Shown: piece by piece, positions 7,923-16,938 of the stretch
Layout of the letters: each line of letters begins with the position of its first letter
Numbering within the stretch: position 1 is the stretch's first letter
From: a virus
Length of the DNA stretch: 64,000 bases
Reading direction: 5' to 3' (one strand)
Virus record (IMG/VR): IMGVR_UViG_3300042398_000686
Span: 1 to 64,000 of that record
The notes under the pieces: generated by a model
Databases searched by the model: none
Seen by the model: only the letters and a program-made list of their open reading frames with translations
Told to the model about the DNA's origin: nothing
Program-made: the position numbers and the translations under genes

Positions 7923-9200
7923 TTAATTACAAGGGTTAGTATTGCTGATTGTTCCTACCTGCCAATAAATATTATCATTACAATTTATTGTTTTATCATA
8001 GCTACCACCCGGTGTTGTTCTAAATTGTCTTGAACCTGTATTAAAATAGTTTTTAGTAGTTCCATCCCAAGCTGATATATTTAATTGAGATGCTACTTCA
8101 TCTATTCTACAAGCAAATCCATAATATTCACTTGCAGCAAATACTAACCCTATGATTTTGTAAACTCCATTAAAATCAGCTATTAAAGCTGATCCTGAGT
8201 CTCCACCTACTACAGGAAAAGGGCATTGTACACTAGTTCTAGTAAATCCTATAATTCTACTAAAAGTTACAGGAACCTTAGTTCCATCTAAATTATAACC
8301 AGATGGTGGTGGTGGGCTTGATGATCCTACAGGTACTGTCATATTTAAAGCAAAAGTTGTTAACCCACATAACCCACCAAATTTTACTCCTGATGTTCTT
8401 CCACTACTATATATAGGAGGATTAGTGTATAACAATTGATCAATTTCTGCTGCTGTAGCAAAAGGCATTGGAGTACTATAAGCTAAACCATATTGTTTAA
8501 ATGATTCAGCATTAGTTACGGTTGAAGGTGCTATAGTAACTAATGCTCCATCTACTTGATTATAAGCATTAGCATGTATAGGAACATATCTTGCTACTTC
8601 TCCTATTACATATGCTGAGTTTGTGTTTGGCGGGTTAGTTTCCCAAGGTGAAGGCTGCCATACTATATCTTGATATTCATTTACAGGTGAGGCGTTTCTT
8701 AATGCTGTGTAAAATGCATTTCCTATTACAACGTGGTTATTAGTTACTCCTACTAAGGCATTCTTTGTATTATCTACTGCTATGAATCCTAATGTACCCA
8801 TGTAACCTGATTGGTTCTGTGATATTGAAGAAATACCTCCTTTTAAAGGTCTAATGTATCCTCTATTTCCTGGTGGTATATTTAACCCATATTGTACTCC
8901 ATCATATATAAAGGGTGCTCTCCAATTATAGCAAGTATTTAAAGTAGTAGTACTACATGACATTAATTCTATTTTTCCAATTTCAACAACATCGGTTTTA
9001 TAAATAACACCATCAATTTCAATTTCCTTAGGTAATAATTCATCTTCAGGTATTTCTTCAATAGGACGTTTTTTATCTACAGTAAAAATAATAGCATGTT
9101 CTTCTGTATATTCTCTATTTTTAAGTCTAAAACCGAAACCTACCCCAACATAGTTTGGGGTAGATTCGTATAATTCTTCTATTTTTTTATTTGTTATCAT
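7923..9200 (-). CDS. Chymotrypsin-like serine protease with Nal1-type N-terminus
   Basis: This 425-residue protein carries a complete trypsin-fold triad: His156 in GVTNNHVV, Asp217 in NQVDGALV and Ser335 in GGDSGSAL. Residues 17-75 (VGVGFGFRLKN, AIIFTVDKKRP, IDGVIYKTDVVEIG) match the N-terminal region of bacterial trypsin-like peptidases related to plant Nal1, as I recall. There is no signal peptide, and a Cys-containing tail follows the catalytic domain. Its start forms an ATGA overlap with the giant adhesin upstream, which suggests coupled translation. Roles could be maturation of neighbouring adhesins or digestion of host surface protein. It could also be a catalytically active surface decoration. 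Protease identity is strong; substrate is unknown. Confidence 0.85.
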   Translation of the reverse strand: MITNKKIEELYESTPNYVGVGFGFRLKNREYTEEHAIIFTVDKKRPIEEIPEDELLPKEIEIDGVIYKTDVVEIGKIELMSCSTTTLNTCYNWRAPFIYDGVQYGLNIPPGNRGYIRPLKGGISSISQNQSGYMGTLGFIAVDNTKNALVGVTNNHVVIGNAFYTALRNASPVNEYQDIVWQPSPWETNPPNTNSAYVIGEVARYVPIHANAYNQVDGALVTIAPSTVTNAESFKQYGLAYSTPMPFATAAEIDQLLYTNPPIYSSGRTSGVKFGGLCGLTTFALNMTVPVGSSSPPPPSGYNLDGTKVPVTFSRIIGFTRTSVQCPFPVVGGDSGSALIADFNGVYKIIGLVFAASEYYGFACRIDEVASQLNISAWDGTTKNYFNTGSRQFRTTPGGSYDKTINCNDNIYWQVGTISNTNPCN

Positions 9201-12200
9201 AAAATATCTAAATATTTGTAAATTGTATTAACTCCTACATTAGGTGACACTGGTGGTGTTAAACTAGGTGTTGGTGTTGGTGATAATGATGGTGGTGGTG
9301 GTGCTGGATTTAATGCTACTGTATTACAGTTAATTGATGAATTAAAATAAAAATTTCGTTGATCTATACCACTCCAAACTTGAGTAAATATATATGGAGA
9401 ATTTAAATTAACTTCATATGTTATACTTGGTGCGCCAATAGTTTGTGCTGCTACTTTTGCATAAATTTTTCCATTACCTGATTCAAATAAAGCAACTAGG
9501 TATGTAGTACCTCCATCTCCTGAAGAGGGAAGATAATTATTTAAACTTACCTCTAATTCTAAAGCACCATCAGGATAAGAATATTGAGATAAATAATAAT
9601 TATTATAATTAAATGGATTAATTCCATTACCTCTTCTTCCAATGATTATTAATTTATTATTAGTAGTTAATAAAAGTGCATCTACATTACCTGCAGGTGC
9701 ATAAACGTTAAATAATGGTGTTTGTTGAGCAGAACCAACTATATTAGTAGTGCTGCTTATATCAAATAATGTTATAGTATTTATCCAATTACCAAAATAT
9801 ATATTTTCTGGGGTATTAGGTATAGTGTAGTTTGCACAAACTAACAATGTATTATCATCTATAGCCTGCATTTTATTCCATTGTTTTTGATCATTACCAA
9901 ATGGAAACGGGAATCCTTGTATTGTTATTGTTCTATTTAATGCTAACACATTAGGTGTAGAAGTGGTATTCCATTCCTTAATAGTACCCCATCTATTACC
10001 TCTCCAATATTTAGTAGAAGTATGAGTATCTGTAATAGCTTGAATACTAGGATTTGGTTGTTGATCTACAGGAAGAGTAACAGATGACGATGTATTATTA
10101 TTAACATTATATAAGTAAGTTAATCCTGTTGTAAAACTACTCATATAAACACATCCTAAAGCATTAGATGGTTGTGGTATTATACTTCCTGAGCATATAC
10201 TAAATACTGAACCCTGATTACCTCCAGGTGATGTTAAAGTTAATGTTGTGTAATTTAATGGAGCTGATATTGTTATTATTCCTCCACCAGCTTGTTGAAT
10301 TTCACCTAAATTAATATTCCCTGATGAAGAGCCGGTTACTGTATTTCCATTTACTGTTTGATAACATCCTTTACATAATGATATATTAGGAACTCCTACA
10401 TTTGTATTCCAAGTAAATAATTCACCTGGGTTAGGATTACTATTAGTTCCACCATATGATATTTTAATATTATTTACTGGTTGGCTAAAATTTAAAGAAT
10501 ATGTATAATCTCCAGAAAGGTTTCCTAGAAAAGCAGAATATGATGGATATGTTGTAACATTAGTTCCTTCACAAACTGGCATTCCTAAGGTACTTAATGG
10601 GAAAAAATTATCAGAAGCTACTGGTCCTGTGTATGTAGGAATTATATTAATTCCATTATAATTCATAGGAGTTGATAGTTTTAAAGGTAATGTTAAACAT
10701 TCAGAACAACTTGATGTAGGTAAATTTACATTAATACAACTTGCTAATTGCGAAGCCGCTACTAATTGTGTTTGCGGTGATTGAACTAATGTTAATGCAA
10801 ATGTTGTAGGATTAAACTTATACACATTATACCCCATTAAATATATTTCATTATTTACTTGAGCTAAACCACAATCTGTTGTTATAGTAGGTGATATTTG
10901 TTTTCTAAATTCTAATACTCCTGTATTGTAATTATATTGATTTAAAAAATGATAATTTTGGTATTTAGTAAGTACTATAAGTTTATTATCTGAAGTTAAT
11001 AGTAAATCTCCTGCTGGATCTTCTTGTGGAGGTAACTTAACTTTAAGAGTCCAAGTAGCTACATTTGATGTAATATCATATTCTACTACCATTACACCAT
11101 TAACATATTTAGCTGAAGGGCTATCTACTACATCTTGTTGCGATGCTATAGAACGTAATTGGAGACCACCTATTCTATTTACAGTCCCTATTAATTTTGT
11201 ATTACTAATAGCAAATAAACCAGTTCCTGGATAGAACTCTGTTCCCCCTGGAAAAGTAGATTCTGGTGCTTGGGGTAAAGCAATATATCTGTTAATAGTT
11301 GCGGTGAATGGGTTACTTGTTGTATTGTATTCTACTATACTATTATTATTTAAACCTCCACCGTTAACATTCCATGTGTAAGACCATAATTTATTAGAAG
11401 TACGGGCTAGTGGTGCTATAGAAATACCTAATGAAGTTGCAACACTATCAAATGGTGCAGCAGGTACATTTAATAATGTAGATGTATTAGTTGAAAAATT
11501 ATATAAATAATATTGATTTCCTTGTGTTTTATATAATATGGTATTACATGTAAGTGGATTTGGAACGTCTTTAATTAAACGTACATAATATCCACTAGTT
11601 TTACTAAAGCCTTTAAAATCAAGTAGTTGATTGAAGCTATATAGGTCGATATAGGTTGCTAAATTAGTAAACCCAGGATTTGGATTTGGATCAGGTGTAG
11701 AAGTCCAATAAGGACCAGATATACCTTTTGAATTAAATTGTCCATTTGATCTCCCCCCTCCTGGTAATCCAGTCCAACCTGTTTCATTTGTTGCACCTGC
11801 ATTAGGACTGTTCCAAAGTGTGGTTCCTGTTGATTTTAATTTACCCCCTGCTACATTTGTACCTCCTAAATAATTAGCTAATGTTCTAAATTCAGCCTCT
11901 GTTGGTACATGATACCCAACCGGAGCTAATCCACGAGGATCAGTCACCGCATACCAGTTATATAATTTATTATAGGTACAACCATTTATAGAGTTATTAT
12001 CATAGTAACACCATGCCCCTGTTGTAAGATTTTCCCATTGAGTAAGATCAGTTACTTGTGGAATTATGTCACCATTTCTATAAGTAGTAACATCTAAATT
12101 ACATGCTGTCCATGTTTGTGCTCCAATAACAACATCAGGTAAAGCACATGGTGTACAAGGTCTCGAAGTAGATGGAGTTGGAGTAATAGAAATACTAGGT

Positions 12201-13429
12201 GTTCTGCTTGGAGTAATACTTGGCGTTACACTAGGTGTTACACTAGGTGTACGTGATATACTTGGTGTTTTACTTGGTGTTCTACTTGGTGTTAAACTAG
12301 GTGTATTACTAACAGATATACTAGGTGTATTACTAGGAGTAAGACTTGGTGGAGGCGGTGGATCAGTACTACTTGGTGTAACTGATGGTGTAATCGATGG
12401 TGTAATTGATGGTGTAACACTTGGAGTAGTAGAAGGAGTAATACTTGGTGTTACACTAACTGAAATAGTTGGTGTTATACTTGGTGTTCTAGTTGGTGTT
12501 ATACTTGGTGTTACAGATGGTGCTGCTCCAAATTGAACATTCATACATAAACCAGCTATAGTTGGTATAGCTATTGGTAATGAAGTAGATGGTGTTGGAG
12601 AAGGGCTAGTTCCGTTTGATGGTGTAATACTAATACTTGGCGTTACACTAGGTGTCTTACTAACACTTGGTAGTGGTGTAAGAGACGGAGTTTTAGACAC
12701 ACTAATCGTTGGAGTAGGTGTCATAGTAGGTGGTATTGTTTTACTAGGTGATATAGTAGGTGTAATACTAATACTTGGTGTTCTACTAGGTGTAATAGAA
12801 ATACTTGGTGTTACACTTGGTGTATTACTTGGCGTTACACTAAAACTAGGAGTAATACTTAATGATGGTGTAGGTGTTGGTGTAAATGGAATACAACGTC
12901 TACCAACACAATTTCCTAAAATTTGAATAACTACATCACCATCTACTACTCCAGGATCACTACCACATAATGTTATAGAATCACTAGGTTCTAAAGCAAG
13001 AATATTTGATGATACATTATCACATCGTGTATATGAAACAAATGCTTCTTCTGATAGTGACATATTAGTAAAACTAATACAATTACATGGATACAACGGT
13101 GTTGTAGATGGTGTAGGAGATATAGATACTGTTGGAGTTACACTTGGTGTTGGTGTTGGTGCAATGCACTCCCCATCAGCGTTTACTGTACTGTTAGCTG
13201 TGATAACTTCTATGTCTTCAAACGAATAAGTAATAACAATCATTTCAGAATCATCAGCACAAAAAGCATTAGAATATGTTCCTGCTATGGAATAAGCGAT
13301 ACTTTCAGGATTTCCATTACAATCTGTAAAGCTAACAAATACCTTTCCATCTAAATTTGGGTCTGGATTGTTTATAGCATTGTCTAAATCTACTTGTCTA
13401 ATTCTAATATTATAATTTTTACAAGCCAT
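9197..13429 (-). CDS. Giant modular adhesin with FISUMP domain (1410 residues)
   Basis: The order is: two short cysteine-containing beta domains (about residues 1-180, with a short TPS stalk between them), a long TPS-repeat stalk (about 180-425), and a Fibrobacter succinogenes major paralogous (FISUMP, TIGR02145-like) domain (about 426-625). Two long beta-rich segments follow (about 640-900 and 1140-1385) with a cysteine domain between them, then a short final Pro/Thr stalk. FISUMP signatures are VVIGAQTWTACNLDVTTYRNGD, NKLYNWYAVTDPRGLAPVGYHVPT, TGWTGLPGGGRSNG, YWTST and a closing YYVRLIKD. The beta-rich segments repeat the pattern LLxTxNNKLIxxxxxx, resembling a beta-propeller. FISUMP domains are typical of Bacteroidota and Fibrobacteres surface proteins, so this supports the host inference. 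It follows a small protein after gp13. Virion attachment is inferred from context. Confidence 0.8.
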   Translation of the reverse strand: MACKNYNIRIRQVDLDNAINNPDPNLDGKVFVSFTDCNGNPESIAYSIAGTYSNAFCADDSEMIVITYSFEDIEVITANSTVNADGECIAPTPTPSVTPTVSISPTPSTTPLYPCNCISFTNMSLSEEAFVSYTRCDNVSSNILALEPSDSITLCGSDPGVVDGDVVIQILGNCVGRRCIPFTPTPTPSLSITPSFSVTPSNTPSVTPSISITPSRTPSISITPTISPSKTIPPTMTPTPTISVSKTPSLTPLPSVSKTPSVTPSISITPSNGTSPSPTPSTSLPIAIPTIAGLCMNVQFGAAPSVTPSITPTRTPSITPTISVSVTPSITPSTTPSVTPSITPSITPSVTPSSTDPPPPPSLTPSNTPSISVSNTPSLTPSRTPSKTPSISRTPSVTPSVTPSITPSRTPSISITPTPSTSRPCTPCALPDVVIGAQTWTACNLDVTTYRNGDIIPQVTDLTQWENLTTGAWCYYDNNSINGCTYNKLYNWYAVTDPRGLAPVGYHVPTEAEFRTLANYLGGTNVAGGKLKSTGTTLWNSPNAGATNETGWTGLPGGGRSNGQFNSKGISGPYWTSTPDPNPNPGFTNLATYIDLYSFNQLLDFKGFSKTSGYYVRLIKDVPNPLTCNTILYKTQGNQYYLYNFSTNTSTLLNVPAAPFDSVATSLGISIAPLARTSNKLWSYTWNVNGGGLNNNSIVEYNTTSNPFTATINRYIALPQAPESTFPGGTEFYPGTGLFAISNTKLIGTVNRIGGLQLRSIASQQDVVDSPSAKYVNGVMVVEYDITSNVATWTLKVKLPPQEDPAGDLLLTSDNKLIVLTKYQNYHFLNQYNYNTGVLEFRKQISPTITTDCGLAQVNNEIYLMGYNVYKFNPTTFALTLVQSPQTQLVAASQLASCINVNLPTSSCSECLTLPLKLSTPMNYNGINIIPTYTGPVASDNFFPLSTLGMPVCEGTNVTTYPSYSAFLGNLSGDYTYSLNFSQPVNNIKISYGGTNSNPNPGELFTWNTNVGVPNISLCKGCYQTVNGNTVTGSSSGNINLGEIQQAGGGIITISAPLNYTTLTLTSPGGNQGSVFSICSGSIIPQPSNALGCVYMSSFTTGLTYLYNVNNNTSSSVTLPVDQQPNPSIQAITDTHTSTKYWRGNRWGTIKEWNTTSTPNVLALNRTITIQGFPFPFGNDQKQWNKMQAIDDNTLLVCANYTIPNTPENIYFGNWINTITLFDISSTTNIVGSAQQTPLFNVYAPAGNVDALLLTTNNKLIIIGRRGNGINPFNYNNYYLSQYSYPDGALELEVSLNNYLPSSGDGGTTYLVALFESGNGKIYAKVAAQTIGAPSITYEVNLNSPYIFTQVWSGIDQRNFYFNSSINCNTVALNPAPPPPSLSPTPTPSLTPPVSPNVGVNTIYKYLDIL
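12165..12890 (-). repeat. Coding repeats: long TPS-type stalk of the giant adhesin
   Basis: About 240 codons of [12 protein letters not shown]-type units are broken once by a short non-repeat stretch (near 12525-12595) containing GLCMNVQFGAAP. Smaller tracts of the same kind lie near 13085-13165 and 9240-9300. Confidence 0.8.
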
Positions 13430-13434
13430 TGTTG

Positions 13435-13767
13435 TTAGTAATTTCTAATTTTTAATATTGTTTTTGTTCTAACCTCAAATTTTACCAATCCTGGTATTTT
13501 AAGAGCTTCTGATTTGATGCCTTTTGCCGTTTCAACTGCATTTCCTTCAGAAATGTATTTTATTTCTAATAAAGAATAATTATACAAATCATTAGAAGCG
13601 GCATTTAATTGTTCATTATCGATTACTTTAACAACAATTACATCTCTTATACCTCTAACTTGATTATAAATTTCAGTAAAATTAAAATCATTCTTCATTT
13701 TAATAATTACTTGAACGAAGAATGTTTCAAATGTTGCTTCACTTAATAATTTTTCTAAAGATACCAT
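13435..13767 (-). CDS. Small conserved-looking protein between gp13 and the adhesins
   Basis: I do not recognise this 110-residue protein. It alternates helices and strands (FFVQVIIKMKNDFNFTEIYNQ, GIRDVIVVKVID, YSLLEIKYI, VKFEVRTKTIL), which could give a small alpha/beta sandwich. Its first residues, VSLEKLLSEAT, fit the Leu-x-Glu before Ala pattern of candidate capsid-targeting peptides in this genome. It begins one base after the gp13 stop. A minor neck or head role is possible. Confidence 0.6.
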   Translation of the reverse strand: MVSLEKLLSEATFETFFVQVIIKMKNDFNFTEIYNQVRGIRDVIVVKVIDNEQLNAASNDLYNYSLLEIKYISEGNAVETAKGIKSEALKIPGLVKFEVRTKTILKIRNY

Positions 13768-13768
13768 G

Positions 13769-14941
13769 TTAAAATATATATAGTCCCATAGGAACGTCGT
13801 TTAAAACTTTTAATAAATTCTCAGAATTAGCTGCTAGTTTTTCTAATTGTTTTTGTCTTCCTGTTTGATCTAATGTTTCTCTTAATTGAGCTAGTAATGA
13901 TTCTTTTTGACTTCTAGCATCTGTCAATAAATCATTTTGATTTAATGTTACTTCTGAACCAGGAATAGGTACAGTTGAATATTTTCCTCGAACATATCCT
14001 AAAACTTCTCTACAAAGTGCTAAAGTATATTGATAAACCCACATTCTTCCTACAGAATTTATATAATTGTAGTTAGGATTTGTATAAGGTACATTAGATG
14101 TATTAGTAATTAAATTAGTTTGTGGAACACCTTCAGAGTTTCGTCCACCTATAGCGCTATCTCTTTCAGATCCTTTAATATATTGGAACCAAAGTGGATA
14201 TTTTTGTAATGGGACTGGGAATATTTTTAATTGGTTATTGTGGATTTCAAATGAAAATTGTGCTCTTCTAATTTGATCGTTTAATTTAATAGCTTGAATA
14301 CGTTGTAAGTCAAAAAACAACGGCATTAATAAGAATGTAATAGCAGGAGAATATGCTCCAAAACCAAAACTATTTAGCAATCCTTCGTAACTATAACCGA
14401 TACCTACGTACGGGTCAAAGTATCTTAACGCAGCTGGCGGCGCTTCAAAGAATACGCGTTTAACTTCAATGTAATCGCCAGAAGCTAGCGAAGCTGATTC
14501 GCGTGCCCACTTATTTAAGTCGTATTCTTGGACACCTCCTTCTAATAGAATAGAACCACTATACCAAGTTACATTACCCCCTACTCCTGCTTCTTCAGCA
14601 TAATTTTCTGCTATACGAATAGCACCTCCTAATGAAGGAGTTAATAATAGTTGGTTGTAAGGAACTGAACCTGTTTGGTTTCCTTCAAGAGAAAGCATGT
14701 TTTCTCTAATTTGAAATTGATAAACTTCATTTCCATACACAGTAACTGCTTCTTCAAAAGCAGTATATATTTGAATTGGTTGTAATTCAACTACTTCTAT
14801 AGGCCATCCTAAACGTTGAGTAACAAAAGTTACAATCTTATCAGCATCTATTTGAAAATCATATTGATAATCGTAGAAACCAAAGGCTGTATCTCCTGGA
14901 AAGAATTGAGATGAACCATTATATACTGGGATGTCTGCCAT
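13769..14941 (-). CDS. 13: Neck protein gp13
   Basis: This 390-residue protein fits the gp13 neck family (T4 gp13 has 309). The C-terminal signature CREVLGYVRGKYSTVPIPG followed by SEVTLNQNDLLTDA is the most conserved block of gp13-type proteins, as I recall. The N-terminus binds near the portal side and contains a Trp-rich beta region (GGNVTWYSGSILLEGG). gp13 joins the packaged head to gp14. In this phage gp13 and gp14 are separated by more than 7 kb of adhesin and protease genes. Confidence 0.85.
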   Translation of the reverse strand: MADIPVYNGSSQFFPGDTAFGFYDYQYDFQIDADKIVTFVTQRLGWPIEVVELQPIQIYTAFEEAVTVYGNEVYQFQIRENMLSLEGNQTGSVPYNQLLLTPSLGGAIRIAENYAEEAGVGGNVTWYSGSILLEGGVQEYDLNKWARESASLASGDYIEVKRVFFEAPPAALRYFDPYVGIGYSYEGLLNSFGFGAYSPAITFLLMPLFFDLQRIQAIKLNDQIRRAQFSFEIHNNQLKIFPVPLQKYPLWFQYIKGSERDSAIGGRNSEGVPQTNLITNTSNVPYTNPNYNYINSVGRMWVYQYTLALCREVLGYVRGKYSTVPIPGSEVTLNQNDLLTDARSQKESLLAQLRETLDQTGRQKQLEKLAANSENLLKVLNDVPMGLYIF

Positions 14942-14960
14942 TTTTTTACATATTGTTGGG

Positions 14961-14969
14961 TATAAATAT
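14961..14969 (-). promoter_or_regulatory. ATATTTATA late-promoter-like motif before gp13
   Basis: The exact motif lies 19 bases before the gp13 start, in a 55-base gap with no other clear signal. Confidence 0.5.
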
Positions 14970-14996
14970 TACAATATGCTTATTTCTAGGCGTATA

Positions 14997-15299
14997 TTAA
15001 ATTAAAGTTGCATTTAATATATTGGCAGCTATGTTTAAAGCATTGTTTTCATCTTGTTTTACTAAATCAAGATCATTCCCTGTAAGTATATGTTTATTAC
15101 CTTTTAAAAGTGTATAAGGTAAAGTTTCATTTGTATTATTTTTAGATACATAATTTGTTGTTTGTGTTGTATCTACTAAATAACAAAACATTTCACATTG
15201 AGTTTCAGTCATAGCAGATGTGTTAAGATTTACTACAATCTGATCTGCTGTTTTATTACCTACCTGGGTAGGTTGTATTTGTTGAATTTTTTGTATCAT
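14997..15299 (-). CDS. Small protein of unknown function (100 residues)
   Basis: I chose the ATG at MIQKIQQIQPTQVGNK, which lies just after the stop of the upstream gene. A TTG start eight codons earlier would overlap that gene. The protein is soluble-looking, rich in Asn and Thr, with NLNTSAMTETQCEMFCYLVD in the middle and a hydrophobic end (NIAANILNATLI). It sits in a run of three short genes between the methyltransferase and gp13. No family is recognised. Confidence 0.6.
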   Translation of the reverse strand: MIQKIQQIQPTQVGNKTADQIVVNLNTSAMTETQCEMFCYLVDTTQTTNYVSKNNTNETLPYTLLKGNKHILTGNDLDLVKQDENNALNIAANILNATLI

Positions 15300-15310
15300 A
15301 TTATTTAATT

Positions 15311-15631
15311 TTAATTGCTCCAAGGAGCTGGTAATACTTCTGTTACTGGGTTTTTAATTAAATCAATTTGAGTTGCTATATTTACTTCTAAAGCATCTAC
15401 ATCCATACTGCTTTCCATCCATCCTATTACTTGTTCTTCTGATATATCTGGAAATGGTGTAAATGCTTCTGGGTTTGGTTGTCCAACAGATTGAGCACCA
15501 TATATAGTTGCTGATATGTTGTCTTCATCAGTACCTGTTAGTATCCAATGTACTGTTGTTACTACTGTTTGTAGTCCGTCTTCATCGATTACGCAATCGA
15601 AAGCGGGAAATGTCCATGTGTAATTTATCAT
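15311..15631 (-). CDS. Small conserved phage protein (106 residues)
   Basis: It starts INYTWTFPAFDCVIDEDGLQ, continues with VVTTVHWILTGTD, and ends with a helix leading to NPVTEVLPAPW. This layout matches a widespread unnamed phage protein family with a central VHW motif and a C-terminal LPW, often encoded near tail genes. No enzymatic motif is visible. A minor structural or assembly role is the likeliest reading, but family membership rests on memory. Confidence 0.65.
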   Translation of the reverse strand: MINYTWTFPAFDCVIDEDGLQTVVTTVHWILTGTDEDNISATIYGAQSVGQPNPEAFTPFPDISEEQVIGWMESSMDVDALEVNIATQIDLIKNPVTEVLPAPWSN

Positions 15632-15654
15632 AATATTTAGTTTTAATTTTATTT

Positions 15655-16341
15655 TTAATTGAATACTCCTAATACTCTAGTTATATATAATTTTGGTACT
15701 CCGTCTACATTAGCCATATTGGCAGCAATTATTCCGTTTACTGTTTGTCCATATTCATAACTTGTATAATCTAGATATGGAATAAAACTAGCGTAGTTAT
15801 ATCTATATTCTGTAGAAACTACTACAGTTGGGTCTGTTAGGTTGTTAAGATAGTCGTAGTCGTAGTAATTGTCTCTTACCACAAAATTGATATAATTTTC
15901 ATCCTGAGCAGTAGTTACTGCAGCTGCATTTAACTCTATATTCATCCAACCTACTGAAGGACTAAAGGGATCTGAAAAAACTTGTTCGTCTACATACTGC
16001 CAGTCTGAAGTAGCTAAAACTGTTGATGTATTAGGAGAAGGTGTGGACTGTATAATTGCATCTGGGAAATTTGATACAGCTTCAACATATATGTTTAGCG
16101 AGAGAGCTGTAAGTGCTCCTGGGATTGTAGATGTGTCAAATGTTAAATACCCTCTCCTACTAAACCATGTTCCTCCTCTAGCTGATGTATATCCGGTTAA
16201 TGAAAATATAGTAGAAGGACTTGTAACATTAGTACCGGCATTTGTAGTATTTAAAATAAGGTCTTCCCATATGTTAAAAGAAGCGGCGGCATTCAGAATA
16301 AGGTATCCTCCTTGACTTGTTGCTGTATTTATTGTTGGCAT
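15655..16341 (-). CDS. Predicted beta-sandwich structural protein (228 residues)
   Basis: The pattern RRGYLTFDTSTIPGALTALSL followed by alternating strands resembles DNRLRE-type or carbohydrate-binding beta sandwiches. Tyr and Asp are frequent (DNYYDYDYLNN). The start forms TAATG with the methyltransferase stop. It is encoded just downstream of the 1527-residue fibre and methyltransferase, so it may be a fibre-associated or head-surface protein. Specific function is unknown. Confidence 0.6.
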   Translation of the reverse strand: MPTINTATSQGGYLILNAAASFNIWEDLILNTTNAGTNVTSPSTIFSLTGYTSARGGTWFSRRGYLTFDTSTIPGALTALSLNIYVEAVSNFPDAIIQSTPSPNTSTVLATSDWQYVDEQVFSDPFSPSVGWMNIELNAAAVTTAQDENYINFVVRDNYYDYDYLNNLTDPTVVVSTEYRYNYASFIPYLDYTSYEYGQTVNGIIAANMANVDGVPKLYITRVLGVFN

Positions 16342-16937
16342 TAGAACTGTATTTTTGGTAAGTAGTAAACGTCGTGTTTAAAGTAATCGTTATCTGGTAC
16401 ATTTATTCCTGATAGGTCTATAATATCGTAGGTAAGTTGTTCGTTTTCAACTTTCCTCTGACCTGTGAATGGGTAAGGTAGCGGATTCCATAAGGTAAAT
16501 CTTCCTCCTTTATTTAATATCGATATACAAAAATCTACTATTTTTTTTTCATTGTCATCTCCATAAGCATCGTAAAAGATTCCATCATAAGGACCTCTTT
16601 CTTCTATTTGACTTTTTATCTTATACCAATCTCCTTCTAAAACTGTTATTCCTTCTCCTCCCTTTGACCATCTTCTTGCTTGACTAGCTATTTCAGGATG
16701 TATTTCAACTACTGTATGAGAGGTAGGTCTGAATGATTGTATGTAATTTGCTGATATTCCCATACCATATCCTATCTCTAGAATATTTCCTCCATTCTCT
16801 GCTACGTACTGTGCCGAAGCATACATGATAGGATCTTCCCAATCCATCATTACTGCTTTCTCTCCAGTAGGTGATGTAGCGTCTGCGAAGTATATTTTAC
16901 TTTCTTGAAATACTAATTCTTTTTCTATATATGCCAT
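16341..16937 (-). CDS. SAM-dependent methyltransferase
   Basis: The 198-residue reading starts at MAYIEKELVFQ, one base after the fibre stop codon. A longer frame would overlap the fibre gene by 68 bases. The class I methyltransferase signature is clear: NILEIGYGMGISANYI (motif I), HTVVEIHPEIASQARRW (motif II), and GPYDGIFYDAYGDD (motif III/IV). The preceding VMMDWEDPIMYASA resembles guanidinoacetate/arginine N-methyltransferase relatives, where this region contacts a guanidino substrate. Substrate here is unknown. Its tight coupling to a fibre gene raises the possibility that it modifies a virion or host surface molecule. Confidence 0.8.
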   Translation of the reverse strand: MAYIEKELVFQESKIYFADATSPTGEKAVMMDWEDPIMYASAQYVAENGGNILEIGYGMGISANYIQSFRPTSHTVVEIHPEIASQARRWSKGGEGITVLEGDWYKIKSQIEERGPYDGIFYDAYGDDNEKKIVDFCISILNKGGRFTLWNPLPYPFTGQRKVENEQLTYDIIDLSGINVPDNDYFKHDVYYLPKIQF

Positions 16938-16938
16938 A

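Noticed and set aside
11560-12155. Diversity-generating retroelement target
   Set aside because: The FISUMP domain may be lectin-like, but I found no reverse transcriptase and no template repeat in the window.
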